DNA of 64,000 nt from Trichoplusia ni. Its lineage: Eukaryota; Arthropoda; Insecta; Lepidoptera; Noctuidae. How positions within the stretch are numbered: position 1 is the stretch's first letter; every line of letters starts with the position of its first letter. Positions 50,369 through 63,077 of the stretch are shown here, piece after piece. The notes below the pieces were generated by a model. That model was not told where the DNA came from, did no database searches, and worked only from the letters and a program-made list of their open reading frames with translations. The stretch lies in NCBI RefSeq assembly GCF_003590095.1, contig NC_039492.1, positions 3,286,001 through 3,350,000 on the forward strand, in the 5' to 3' direction. The position numbers and the translations under genes are program-made.

Positions 50369-51632
50369 GTTAGGAAAAATATAGCTCAATATTCTAATGA
50401 AATTGATAGAACATTGAATACTGGAGTAAATCAATCAAAACCTGTATCAAAGTTAAAGTGAGAAAGAAAAAGACAAACATTGAATAGTGAAGTAAATTAA
50501 TTTAAAGCTTGCACTCAAAGTTGAGGAAGGAGTGGCCTTAAAATTTAAAGAAATAGACAAATTTCATGCCTTTTTTGAATATGCCAAACTAATAAGTCAT
50601 ACTTTTTTATTTTTAATGAAGGAAGAATCAATTGATGAAATGTAAGAAAAATGGCGATATGTGATTTCTATGAACATAGTAGTTAGTTTGTTGTAATAGA
50701 AAATATTTGCTCAATGAAGAGTAAAGACAATTAAATCTGTTCAAAAATACAAATATGAATCACTAAACAAAATTAATAGTGAACAATTAATTTTTAATAC
50801 CATGCCATTGTAAATTAATGCTGTTTGTATCTCATGTACAAGGTAGTACAAAATAACCAATTCCTATACTTAACTTCTTGATTTCTCAATAGTATAGGCC
50901 AGAAAAGTATTAGTTTTTTTTTCACTTTTCTGGTCACTTAAGTATGGGCATAAAATAAACTGAATGCCAAGATGCCATTGAATTTAATATTGAAATAATT
51001 ATTGAAAGCCAAAATACCGTTCTTTGAACAATTTAGTTTTATACTTAGTTTATAAACTTTAAAATGGAATTTCGCCAATTAAATCAAGTTAAGAAGATCA
51101 TTGTTGTAATATGCATGTGCATAGCGGTATCTCGCTTCTTCAAAAAGTTTAAGATGAGCTCACAGTAATGCACATAACCTCACAATTATACCAATGTGTT
51201 AACAAAATAAACTTTGCAATAGAATCTGATCCGGATCAAACGACCGTCACTTCATATTTACTTCAAGACAATGTATTACAATCATGTGATCTTTTTAATG
51301 TTCAACGACATACAGAGAAACGTAGAGACATTCTGACTATTTCCTAATAATATTGTGCAACGAAATAACGTATCTACAATATATTGTGATTAATTATTTA
51401 ACTGGCCCTATAAAATTGTGTGAAAATGTGATTTATTTCTAAACGAATTTACTTTTTGTATGTTTTTCAAGTGTTAGCTTTCTCAAATAATGAATCTCGG
51501 TATTTTTATCCTTTTCTATATTAAATCATAACGGAATTTAATTCTCACTTTGTTTAAGATTATTTAATTTTCTAGCGCAATTGAATCTTATTTATAATTC
51601 GTATGTGTTTATAATTATTATTAAAGAATAAA
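50369..51632 (+). other. PPT2 3' UTR and downstream flank up to the gap
   Basis: The first exact AATAAA after the stop is at 50954-50959, a candidate poly(A) signal. Two imperfect copies of a 45-47-bp sequence lie in tandem at 50410-50454 and 50476-50522. A remnant of the fold-back repeat apex (TAGCGGTATCTCGCTTC) is near 51122. Confidence 0.45.
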
Positions 51633-52632
51633 NNNNNNNNNNNNNNNNNNNNNNNNNNNNNNNNNNNNNNNNNNNNNNNNNNNNNNNNNNNNNNNNNNNN
51701 NNNNNNNNNNNNNNNNNNNNNNNNNNNNNNNNNNNNNNNNNNNNNNNNNNNNNNNNNNNNNNNNNNNNNNNNNNNNNNNNNNNNNNNNNNNNNNNNNNNN
51801 NNNNNNNNNNNNNNNNNNNNNNNNNNNNNNNNNNNNNNNNNNNNNNNNNNNNNNNNNNNNNNNNNNNNNNNNNNNNNNNNNNNNNNNNNNNNNNNNNNNN
51901 NNNNNNNNNNNNNNNNNNNNNNNNNNNNNNNNNNNNNNNNNNNNNNNNNNNNNNNNNNNNNNNNNNNNNNNNNNNNNNNNNNNNNNNNNNNNNNNNNNNN
52001 NNNNNNNNNNNNNNNNNNNNNNNNNNNNNNNNNNNNNNNNNNNNNNNNNNNNNNNNNNNNNNNNNNNNNNNNNNNNNNNNNNNNNNNNNNNNNNNNNNNN
52101 NNNNNNNNNNNNNNNNNNNNNNNNNNNNNNNNNNNNNNNNNNNNNNNNNNNNNNNNNNNNNNNNNNNNNNNNNNNNNNNNNNNNNNNNNNNNNNNNNNNN
52201 NNNNNNNNNNNNNNNNNNNNNNNNNNNNNNNNNNNNNNNNNNNNNNNNNNNNNNNNNNNNNNNNNNNNNNNNNNNNNNNNNNNNNNNNNNNNNNNNNNNN
52301 NNNNNNNNNNNNNNNNNNNNNNNNNNNNNNNNNNNNNNNNNNNNNNNNNNNNNNNNNNNNNNNNNNNNNNNNNNNNNNNNNNNNNNNNNNNNNNNNNNNN
52401 NNNNNNNNNNNNNNNNNNNNNNNNNNNNNNNNNNNNNNNNNNNNNNNNNNNNNNNNNNNNNNNNNNNNNNNNNNNNNNNNNNNNNNNNNNNNNNNNNNNN
52501 NNNNNNNNNNNNNNNNNNNNNNNNNNNNNNNNNNNNNNNNNNNNNNNNNNNNNNNNNNNNNNNNNNNNNNNNNNNNNNNNNNNNNNNNNNNNNNNNNNNN
52601 NNNNNNNNNNNNNNNNNNNNNNNNNNNNNNNN
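51633..52632. other. Assembly gap of exactly 1,000 N
   Basis: A run of 1,000 N. The round number suggests a placeholder for a join of unknown size rather than a measured gap. It lies between the intact HEATR1/PPT2 locus and the flank leading to the second copy, so order and distance across it are uncertain. Confidence 0.98.
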
Positions 52633-52644
52633 TTTGTTTTAACC

Positions 52645-52690
52645 TATTTGTACGGAACCCTCTGGCTCTGAATCAGACTAGCACTGAACT
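52645..52690 (+). repeat. GGAACCC-type repeat, 3' end fragment at the gap edge
   Basis: TACGGAACCCTCTGGCTCTG, AATCAGACTAGCACTGAAC, TGGTTTTT. A repeat end right at the gap border may have contributed to the break in the assembly. Confidence 0.45.
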
Positions 52691-53165
52691 GGTTTTTCTA
52701 TCTTTTATTATCATGTGTTATTCCGTGTTCTTTTCAAAAAGGCAAGATCAACGCGTATTGTGCGTGCGTTTGATAAATAAAGCCAATCATTTGTTACTTT
52801 ACTGACGATATTTTTATCCTTCGCTTGTCATATCTTTTACTACAAAAATGACCTAAATTATATTTTCCTTAGTATTTTTCTTATTTCTGGAAAGAGAGAA
52901 TTACTTAAAGTAATAAATGTATTCGTTTGTTATAATGTAAATGTAATTAACCCGGTCACCTTACGGAGGGGCACGTTACAAAGTAAAAATAATTATAAAA
53001 AAGCTAAGGTCAATATGAAACACATATTTTCATAATCCATATTATACGCGAAGTGGGTCACGGTATTTTCTATTATTAAGTAAATAAAATATCATTGAAT
53101 TAAAGTTTTGGGACTCTTCTCAGAGGCGCTACACTACGTAATCTTAAAAGTGACGTTAATACCAT

Positions 53166-53256
53166 TGTGGAAAAGAGATGGCGCTATACACTGAACATCG
53201 TGCCGTCTCGCTTTAACAAAGCAACTGGTCAATCTTGCGGTCTCATGGTAGGTGAG
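53166..53256. mobile_element. Fold-back (MITE-like) element, partial
   Basis: Apical part AAAAGAGATGGCGCTATAC and right arm GCCGTCTCGCTT ... CTCATGGTAGG. Much of the left arm is not recognisable. Confidence 0.5.
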
Positions 53257-55029
53257 CAGGTAGGGTTATAAATGTTTGAGTCTCTCAGATGAAAACCACG
53301 GAAAAGTTTTGAGTGAGGTTTGTCTGTTGTGACATGTTGTTCTATTTCTATTGTTCAAAAATAAAAATAAACTGACTGCCCAGTTAAATTAACTTTTTGA
53401 TGTTTTGATAGATAATTATGAAAAGGGATTTAATTTTTTTAATATCAAGTTGTACTTACATACCGAGGTAGTGCTTTGTATTTTCCATTTTTCATTACAA
53501 ACCTAAAATAAAAAAAATCATTGTGTTACATATTAGTATGGTAAAATATTTTTTTTTAATGATATGATACTACTACAACTATTAAAAATGTAATATGATT
53601 ATATCGAAAACCCATTAACAAAAACTAAGGGCTTTCATACACAAGGTAGCATAGTGTGTGTTTAAGTTTTAAGAATACGAACCTCTGGGAGCTTTTATAG
53701 GCAGTCGTCGCTTTGACACTTAAACAGACACTTGTGTTGCCTCGTGTAAAGCAAGTTTTAGTCAAGACACGAGTACAATTCATACCAACACCCATGTCAC
53801 GACAAAGTACACTGCAGTGTGTGTCGTTGTTGACCTAATATACAATATTTTTGGAAATCAAATAAGTTTCCGGACACATCCGTGTATTGAGCGACTGACA
53901 AGGGTCCCCTGACCTCTTGGAGTTACATTTTTAATGTATCTTACTATAATAGTGAATGTTATGGTGTTGTCGCATTGTATGGTAGATCGAACGAATTTGT
54001 ATTCTGCTACAACATGGGTATGAAAAAGCTAAAACCTTTTTCGTTTCTGTGAAGTTATGTATTGGTAATGTTGATGGTCGGCGCGACAGATGGCGTTGTA
54101 TTACGGCTCGATCGTTTTTTACACAAGAGCGGCTGGAGAATTGTATACTTCAATGGTATGGCAATGATAATGATACTTGATAAGTGACTTAAACTTGTCA
54201 GTTAAAATACATAAAAGGAGTACTAAAACGGCTTTAAAAGATTCCCGCAAAGAAAAATCACAACCGTTATAATTTATCTTGAAAAATTAAAAAAACAGTA
54301 AAATATTACACACGTATTTTTACAAACTCTGAGCTATTTTTTGTGAAAGGTATCCAATTTTCATTACATTTACAGACATCTAATACCGATTTGAAAATGT
54401 TGGTATTATATAACTTAATAAAATCAAGTCTGTCTATAAATTAGTGCTACTCCTAAAGTTCTGACATTATAAACAGAATCGAGATTTACGCAGAACGTCT
54501 AGCATTTCATGTAATCTAATATCTAAATATTATTAAAACTATCTAAATACTAATTTAAAGAAATAGAAGAGTTATTTACTAAATTGAGTTATTTTCGTGT
54601 CTAGACATCAATTAAACATTTTAAAGAAAAGCCTAAATCAAAGATCTTCAGTTAATCAGTCTGATATGACACTATGACACAAGCCTATGTCAGTACACTA
54701 CAACCTTGCAGTTTGTACGTTTTGTATGGTATAATTGTTACAAATGTCGTGTACAAAGAAAACATAGACAGTTTTAAATAATTACTATTAGTAATTTCAT
54801 GTTCTGATCGCTATCCGGTACAAAGAAAATGCCGTTTTTGTCTCAGTGTATGGTATTTATTTACAATATCATAGGATTAACTCATAGCTGTATAGCAGCA
54901 TCTACTGAACAACACAGAACATTTTGCTGCAAAATCCAGTCAGTTTCTAAAACAAATTGATTGTTAGAACTGTTTTGCCCAGACAGCTTACGCGGTAGTA
55001 ATCCGCATTAAAGTGAGAATGCAGATTTT

Positions 55030-55115
55030 GTGAAGCGAGACACCACTTCACGAATTGTATCGCGCCATCTCGCTTCTCAATCTCAATAGTCTTATTTTAA
55101 GCGGTAGGTACACTG
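55030..55115. mobile_element. Fold-back (MITE-like) element, partial
   Basis: AAGCGAGACACCACTTCACG and CGCGCCATCTCGCTT form the apical inverted arms. The right arm continues to AGCGGTAGG. Confidence 0.5.
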
Positions 55116-55344
55116 GCAGGCACCCTGCACGTGAATCCTCTCCAAGATCAACAATTGACAGTTTGCACCAACAGCTTATCTTCCGAAGCACGGAGTTGTT
55201 GGTCTGTTTACAAATGTTCAGCCATCCACGGTTGAACCCTCCATTCGACCAAACTGTACGATATAGCATTCAGGTATGAGTAGTCTAGTTCTCTGATAAA
55301 TGAAAACTAACTATCTAGGGAATGTGTTTGGCTGAAATACGTAG

Positions 55345-55450
55345 TTTTTAGGACACTATATCTAAAAGCTGTTTGTTCGTTTGTCTGTCCGTATGTCACC
55401 AGGCTCAAGAACCGTGCCTGTTAGAATTTTCAACGCCAGTTGCCTATTTT
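55345..55450 (+). repeat. GGAACCC-type dispersed repeat fragment
   Basis: GTCTGTCCGTATGTCACCAG, GCTCAAGAACCGTGCC and TTAGAATTTTC correspond to the middle part of the repeat. Confidence 0.4.
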
Positions 55451-55884
55451 TCCATTTTGCAATCTTTCGCACTTTGTTTTTAGTGGCAAACTAGAACAAT
55501 GTCGAAGGACTTTTGGGTTTTGGTTTGGTACCAAAACTTATCATAACGTTGGAGACAAGTATTCTTGATTGCTTCGGTCGCCTTTTGCAAAAATATAGTT
55601 ACCTACTTTACCTGACCTTGTACACTTTCTTGTCAGAAAAAAAAAATATCAGGACGAAAGGAATTTTAATTAAATATTTCTGAGTTATTTTTTTTAGCAT
55701 GTTATTAGTGAAGGCTTTGTCATACGTGGAACTTTTTTAATACACCTGCGATGTCAACAAGTATACAAGGGTGTCGAAAACAATTGTGATTTGTGATTGT
55801 AATTTGTAAAATTACATATTATCACAATTATAATATCTGATATAAGGTTTTTTTCTGTCATAATATAATAAAAAAAAATGTTAT

Positions 55885-55980
55885 GTTAATATTTCTTCTT
55901 GGTGGAAATCCATGGAAATCGAATCCACGACCTCCGGTATACCAGTCAAAACCACAAACTTAGACCAACAGGCCAATCAA
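55885..55980 (-). mobile_element. Degraded HaSE-type SINE head
   Basis: The minus strand reads GGCCTGTTGGTCTAAG, then ACTGGTATACCGGAGGTCGT and GGATTCGATTTCC. This is the same head as the SINE at 48702, but with substitutions and without body or tail. Confidence 0.6.
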
Positions 55981-56841
55981 TTTATACTTATTTCATAGTA
56001 AGTAAACCCAGCAAATAACGTTCAGATTCATGTTCAGCAATTTAACAGCATTGAATTTTAATCCTGCGGTGGTTCGAGCCAATCCCGTTTATAACCGCGC
56101 GGGTTTTTATGAGGCAATCCAATAAACATTGGGATCGAATTATTTTGGATTTATTGATTGATTTTTAAAGGTTTTTCTATTAAGTTTGCTGTAAATGTAT
56201 TGCTGTTTGTTGTAAGTGTAAATACGTAAATACTTCTGTTTAAATTAAGCTTGAATAGCCATTGTGTATCGCTTGTTAAGTCCAAGTAATAACAGTAAAA
56301 AACCAGTTTAAAAAACGTTGTCTATATAAGGTAAAAAGAAGCTACGGGTTGCACTCCAGGAGTGCCGCAGAAGTGAAAACTTGAATATTAACGTTGTGTA
56401 TTTTTGAGATTCTGGAATGGTTAGAGAATAATTCTACTACTATCATTTATGTGGTAGAATACAATACTTATGTATTTCTCTATCGATTCAGTATTGTGCT
56501 AAAGAAGTTTTCGTCTTACGAATTTTCGATCAGGTCACGTGTCCTGACGCGAGTTTAACATATTTACTCATCAACAACTGGTCAGATGTGTATGTGAGGT
56601 CTAAAATTATCATGTTTTAGAACAACGTACATTTATTAACTTACTAAAAGGTAAGGTCATATTTAGTTAAGTTAGTTTATTTCACATACCTACCTCAAAC
56701 GCGATACCTTGACTCCCTTAAAAACTATGTATCCTTGATGTACTTATTTATTCAATCGTAACAATTTCAGTTTCTATTTATGCTTTATAGTATCAAGGTT
56801 TATAGATTCTATGACATTCACAACGGAATCAAAAGCAAATG

Positions 56842-56963
56842 CCTATCACCGCCTTTAAAGTAAAACTATTGCATTCGTGGAGCGAGATGGCACTATACAC
56901 GGTATAGAGGCGGCGTCTCGTTTCCACAGTTCCTGGATTCTTACTTTAAAATACAGTGGTAGG
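56842..56963. mobile_element. Fold-back (MITE-like) element, complete, 122 bp
   Basis: Starts CCTATCACC, ends GTGGTAGG. Inverted blocks CTTTAAAGTAA/TTACTTTAAA and GTGGAGCGAGATGGC/GGCGTCTCGTTTCCAC flank ACTATACACGGTATAGAG. Confidence 0.7.
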
Positions 56964-57794
56964 CGTCCAGGGTCTCTGTATATCCAACACGCGATGTGCC
57001 GTGATGATATCGTAATAAAAACGAAAGTTCTTGAAATCTGTTTCTGTGATGAATATGAAAGTTACCGTCGATAACTTTATTACTGGCTTTTAGCTCAGAA
57101 TTATTGATTTTTCATGGTTTTAGGTATTTTGTAAACAGCCACGAGAAAGATTTGTGATTTTAAGTTTCTGTAAATTTCTATAGAATTTTATCTTACATAT
57201 TCTTTATCATCTTTATTATATCTTATTATTTATCATATACTTCTAAAATCGCTTATATTGTAATGGTGTACATAGTAATAATAAATGTTGAAATAAAAAC
57301 AAAAATACCCTTAATACTGTTTTATTAAAAAAATAATATCTTACCTAGGTACCTATTTCTACCTTTTGTTTGGAATAATAAATTCATGCAATTCTACTAT
57401 TATGAATAAAAAAAATCTTTGATGATTATATTTATTCACACTACCAAATACACAAATCCATGAAATGAATTTCCAATATATTTTTTTATTTCATTTTACA
57501 GCGCAGCGCGGCTGAATACAAAATGTTTTATTCCGGATATCGGATAATAAAATTTATTTCATCAAATTCATGGAACTAAACTTTTCGTAATTTGAATATG
57601 TAATAAGATTACCAGCCAGTTTTAAAACTAAAAACGCTTTGAATTTTTTGACAGGCACTCATTAAAAAAGAAAGAAATGAATTCGCTGTTGGAAAATTCA
57701 ATTGTTTTTAATTCGAGAATAAAAGTTTAAAAATACAACAAAAAAAATGTAAGTATTAGTAAATATGACCAGTAATATTATTGGTCTGGTCAGG

Positions 57795-57912
57795 TGCACG
57801 GATAGCTGAGTGGTTGAGGTCACCAAGCCAAACCCACTGAACGCGACATTTCCCGGGTTCGATCACCGAAAGCATTTGTGTGATCCACGAATGCTTGTCC
57901 TGAGTCAGGGGT
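57795..57912 (+). mobile_element. tRNA-derived SINE, type A, 3'-truncated
   Basis: Contains GATAGCTGAGTGGTTGAGG, CCAAACCCACTGAACGCG, B box GGTTCGATCACC and GTGTGATCCACGAATGC. Ends after CTTGTCCTGAGTCAG. Confidence 0.72.
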
Positions 57913-58557
57913 CTTTGATTTGTCGATCAATTTGTGTTATGATAGAATCAAAATTGATCATTTTGTGTTATAACAACAACATAAAGTTGTATATAACTAC
58001 AATCGAAGACGTTACGTCACAAGCTCTTCTCCCAAACTTAAAATCATTTTTATTGCCAGTATTTCTATTAAAATAAAGGCAAAAATACTTGTCTCATAAA
58101 TTTTAATTATCTATCTGAGACACTAAAAACATTATTACTTTTTAGACCCAGCCATCATCCCTATTAAACGAATCTACAAAAAGCGTCAGGTGACAAGACT
58201 AGTAAAGGACTGTAACTGGATTTTCAGATATAATTTGATCTCTAGGTATTTAGTCTGCACAATAAACCCTATTAATTTAATGCCGAGTCCTCGCGATAAC
58301 GAGACCTTTGTTCTGATTTAGATGACTCTGCAAACACTAAAATGTCTTATAAACATTTATAAGTGACACTACTACTGTTATAGTCATTTTAGGTATGATC
58401 GGTTGATGAGTGATACCAATGAACTGAAAACTACGATAGAAATATATTATTAAATGATGCAACGCCTGAATAAACATTCAGCCGTATTTATCAGGATCGC
58501 CCGACTAGTTTCGGACTATACCGGAGTCCTTAATCAAATTTAAAAAAAAATATTTTT

Positions 58558-59126
58558 AAGTGTGCCTGTATTTGACACACACTGGTTGAACAAAACTTGA
58601 TGGGCTAACACAATGCCATGTTTGCGTATAGGCTGGAGCCAGCCCCATTTAGGATTAGTTGATTTCACATTCATAAGTTGAATGAAACGGACAAATATTT
58701 TAGTGCCATGATATGGCAAGATCAGTGTCATGATAGCATCTTGATTGTATAGTTGGATATGGTACCGGTTGATCAGCCATTCCAGAGCCTTATGCGATGA
58801 TTGCAAAAGGAGGTAAGGTGATAACTGAAGTAAAAACTTCTCTATGGTCTGATCAAGGTTTTGGTTAACCTCCTTAGTTTGTACAGCTCTTTCAAAGTCT
58901 TGGAAGCAAGGCTGTACAGTGAATCTTCGAAAACCCGAAAACCTTCATACAAGGCTACCAATTCTTTCAGTCCGCTCAAACCAATCTCGTAGAATGTATC
59001 GCGGTCTTTATTCGCGGCTTCTTTCGGGTCAAAAAGTAATGAAGCGGTCTTCTTCTCATCATTATAGATAGTTGTCTGCGGCACAGCTAGCTTTTTAAGC
59101 TGTTCAGCTAAAGATGTAGCCGCCAT
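58558..59126 (-). pseudogene. HEATR1: Truncated, frameshifted copy of HEATR1 exon 1
   Basis: The minus strand from the ATG at 59126 repeats the HEATR1 N-terminus for about 75 residues. The frame then breaks at a lost T near 58900, so translation passes into KTLKELYKL and stops soon after. The original frame resumes and carries the conserved LPYHGTKIFVR and WGWLQPIRKHG segments until 58558. There homology ends in the middle of the exon, without a splice site. It cannot make a HEATR1 protein. If the duplication is an assembly artefact, this is not a real pseudogene. Confidence 0.85.
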
Positions 59127-60004
59127 TGTCAGTTATCTGTAATGCAGAATACTCATTGTATGTTATATACCATGCTTAGAGGCACGTATAGGTTATGGAA
59201 TTGAATATAAAAGAACCGTTGTATACTGACATTTTTCATGCACTTGAATCGCACTTACTACTACGATTTTTTAACTTAACTTATAATTAATGTATCGTAA
59301 TAGTAAAAACACGGAAGGTTTCAATAATAAATGGCATGTGCGGTTGCACACAATGTTTACAATCTCATCTCCCGACTTGTCAACATTGACAGAAGGTAAA
59401 GCATGGCTTCTGCGTTCGGTTTTTCTTACTTTTCTATTACACTATTTTGAGTTGTTTTGTTTTAATTATTTAATATCAATTTAATATACATAACAAATTT
59501 TACTAGGAAAAAAAAACATTTCTTGAAACTAATGAAATGTCAAACTTGTCGGTTTTCTTTTATATTTTCACTTTCTCAGAGAAAAGATAATTAAAAGACC
59601 TAATTTCATAAGTAAAAATCTTTTGCGTACAATTCTTATGGTTGTCTTCAAAATATCTTAACAAACATCTTCAGATAAATTCAATTACAAATAAATGAAA
59701 TTATCAATCTGTGTTTTTTCCTTGTGGACATTTTCTTCACTACTCTATGACCCTCTGTGCATGTCACTGTGGTTTGTTGATTTGACTTTGACTTATTTAC
59801 CAGATGGTATTGTTTATAAGAATGAAGGTTTTTGCGTGTGATTTACGTAAATAATGATATTGAACTTTATCGTTTATTATTTATCTAGATGTGTGTTATG
59901 ACGTATTTACAGTGACCGTTAAATGCGTATAATTTAAGTGTATTGTAGTCAGTAATCGTCAGTTTTTGCGTCAGCTAAGTTCTTTGTTCTATTCATTCGT
60001 AAAA
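59127..60004. promoter_or_regulatory. Second copy of the HEATR1/PPT2 divergent upstream region
   Basis: Repeats 43113-43991 with one base lost in a T run near 59318. If the duplication is real, this would give the second PPT2 copy a complete promoter. Confidence 0.55.
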
Positions 60005-63000
60005 ATGGCTCTAAAAATCGTATTACTAGCGCTTACATTATTTTTAGTTCCTATTTTAACGTATAAGCCAGTTGTATTAATTCATGGTGTTATGACGGGA
60101 GCCGCTAGCATGGAAATGATAAAGTTTCGAATAGAAGAGGTAAGTCTTTTTATGCCAAGTTCAATGCCTTTGCCTAATGACTGGCAATTATGACCTTTAT
60201 TACGTTTCTCTATGATTAAAAAAATTGCGGACGTTTGCCAGACTTTGCTTCTCACTAAATGATTATTTTAAAGTTACTTAATTTTAATTTATAAATTTTC
60301 ACAAGTTGCGTCTAGTTTGGACACTGTTTCTTTATCCTTAGGTTAACATTAGTCAACAAAGATTAATGATAGTGCATAATAAACAATATAGGTTTTGTAG
60401 TAATTTCATCTGCTGGTCAATTAACGTCAATTTGTTCTTAAATACTTACTGAATTTTATTGTTAAACAAAACTCATCAAAAGTTATATTAACAGGTAAAG
60501 AAACTTGCAACATGGTCAAAAATCCTATTAAGTGTCCGTCTGTAAAATGTTTATTTTGTTTAAGTTACCAACATTTTTATAATTGTCTGGCTCAATCTAT
60601 AATACGAAATCAGTTATTAAGTACATGCAAAAGAGATGTGCAATAATATTTTATATATTTTTTTTGGTTTCTCTTCTTTTCCCTACCCTGTTAAATTCTT
60701 ATCTATACTTCTATACTAATGTATAAAGCTGAAGAGTTTATTTGTTTGTTTGATTGTTTGAACGCGCTAATCTCAGGAACTACTGATCCAAATTGAAACA
60801 TTATTTTTGTGTTGAATAGACCATTAATCGAGGAAGGCTTTAGGCTATAAACTATCACGCTGCGACTAATAGGAGCGTTGATACAATGAAAAATGTGAAA
60901 AAAACAGGGCAGGTGTAAATCTTAACTTATATTTTCTACCCACGGGGACAAAGTCGCGGGCAACAGCTAGTTTCAGATATAAGCTTCTATTATTAACCTA
61001 GTATTTTTTTACTAAGCGTAAAGAGTAAGACTCTTTTACTTAAAAATAAAGAAATGCAAATTATATACGTAGGAACAGTTTGTATCCTGTAACTTTTTTC
61101 ATAATGTCTTTTATTACAAATATGACATGTAATCATAATTTATTTTATTTAATAACAAAGTTATTACCTTGACAATGACTAATGCATTATGCAAAATGAA
61201 TCAACAGTATTGTTTGTTTGTAACAACAAGATGACATTGAATATTGATCAATATTAATTATGTCATAAGCCAAATGAACGATTAGTAAGAACTTTAATGA
61301 GATAACCTATTGTTTGTTACAAAGGTTGTCTCAATACCTCGAAATTAACTATCATATTCATTAAGAAAAGTTATACTTACAAAATACAAAATATTTTCAT
61401 GTTTTGGTACCATAGCTTACAATTTTGTACATTTTTCTAGCACTTTTTCGAGCTAAAAGTTTTAAAAGTTAAAAAATGATCTCTTGCCATGCAACATGAA
61501 AAATCGATCACATGCAAGCCAAACTCGCGACACTAAGCAAAAAACACTTTCCCTAAATTGAACATACAACAAATTAATGGCTGTGCAAATTATTGCTTAA
61601 CATCTATTACGATTTTTTAAACTTAAATCAAAATAAAATCCTTAGTAAAAGACTGTCATTTAAACCTTTCGTACTGAATCTTGAAAATCTTGAATAGATT
61701 ACTTAAAATAAATATGTTAATTTAACAATGAAATGTTATTAAACATTCCAGAAACATCCAGGCACAATAGTATACAATGTGAACCGGTTTGAAAGCTGGT
61801 CCAGTCTGGAAACCATGTGGCACCAGGTGTTGGAGATCGGTATGGATGTGGCGAACATTTCCGCCAGCCATCCTGAAGGAATCAATCTTATAGGTACATA
61901 AATTATTTTTCTTACATTAGACATTATAATATCATATTTTTACTTATTTTAATCTGTGTAAGTCCCTGTCCCTAATAGAGATGTAGAGGATATAAAAAGT
62001 AAAATCTATGAAGTCGATAATTAAAAAATATTGGACACCGATTTCGGCATCTTTCTGACCAACGGAAATGAACAAAGATAAACTTTTTTTTAAGTTTAGG
62101 AGAGGAAGTTTGTGCTGTAAAGATTTCGTAAAATTTACACAAAATCGCATGAGTTCCATTCACCATAATTTTATCAATTTATGTTTGCGGGGCAAAGGAA
62201 AAAATACGTACCTATCCAATAATATGTATTTAACTACGATGCGAAACAAAATTGACATTTTCCCTATCGGCCTGCTGTTCATTCTTCATTCTTATGATTA
62301 TAATCACATGTATTTTCAATTTGTTTCAATCTGCAATATAATCTTTCGACTGTAATATTGATTTATTGTTATACATTATTTGTTTGTAGCAAAAAAAACT
62401 GTATACTCAGACTTACTCAGTTGACAATAAATTTGTAAATTCCAGGATATTCCCAAGGAGGATTGATAGCGCGGGGTATAGTGGAGACATTCCCTAATGT
62501 GTCTGTTAGCACATTTATATCTCTCAGCTCACCACAGGCCGGACAATACGGAGGTTTGCATTATTAAACATCTACTTATTTTTACTGCATTTCATAATAA
62601 TCATAACCTTTACATTAAAAAAAATCGCCTTGCGTATGTTTTATTGGATACATAAATACTGCTATACAATGAAGCACAAAAATAAAAGAATAATTTGCGT
62701 AACTTTAAGATAAAATAATAGTGAAGGGTTGACCTGATAAAATAATAATTTTCTTTACTTTAAATCACGTCAAACGACCTAGATTCTTAATTCATTCTGA
62801 ATCTTATTGTGAATTCAACTTGAACTTTATAAGTACGAAACTAAAATAATTGAATATTTGCACATTTATAAATGAGTTAAACAAACTTCTTTCAACATTT
62901 TCCAGCCGGCTTCTTGCACCTAGTATTCCCCGGTCTCGTCAAAGACACGGTTTACGAGCTGTTCTACTCGCGAGTGGGTCAGCACACGTCCGTCGGTAAC

Positions 63001-63077
63001 TACTGGAACGATCCCTACCATCAGACTCTGTATGAGACTTATAGTGTCTACCTACCGTACATCAATAATCATATTAC
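60005..63077 (+). CDS. PPT2: PPT2-family thioesterase, second copy, exons 1-4 (continues past the window)
   Basis: Exons 60005-60139, 61752-61893, 62446-62553 and 62906-63077 match the first four exons of the PPT2 gene at 43992. All splice sites and the reading frame are intact, including the signal peptide and the GYSQGG nucleophile motif. The window ends in intron 4, so the acid and histidine parts of the active site cannot be checked. Exons are identical to copy 1 as far as I can see. The Helitron in intron 1 is also duplicated. Whether this is a second gene or an assembly duplicate is open; the homopolymer pattern favours the latter. Confidence 0.75.
60702..60970 (+). mobile_element. Helitron-like element, family 1 (duplicate of 44690-44958)
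   Basis: Same insertion as in PPT2 copy 1, carried along by the large duplication. It is not an independent transposition. Confidence 0.87.

Larger units (their letters stand above)
52633..58557. other. Repeat-rich region between the gap and duplication copy 2
   Basis: No gene is supported. It holds fold-back elements (53166, 55030, 56842), SINE fragments (55885, 57795) and GGAACCC-type fragments. The last 100 bp before the duplication edge contain TATTTATCAGGATCGCCCGA and GACTATACCGGAGTCC, which I recognise as part of a common lepidopteran repeat. Confidence 0.55.

Noticed and set aside
58558..59126. Frameshift in HEATR1 as evidence for biological pseudogenisation
   Set aside because: It is one of five one-way homopolymer losses in this copy and therefore probably sequence error.
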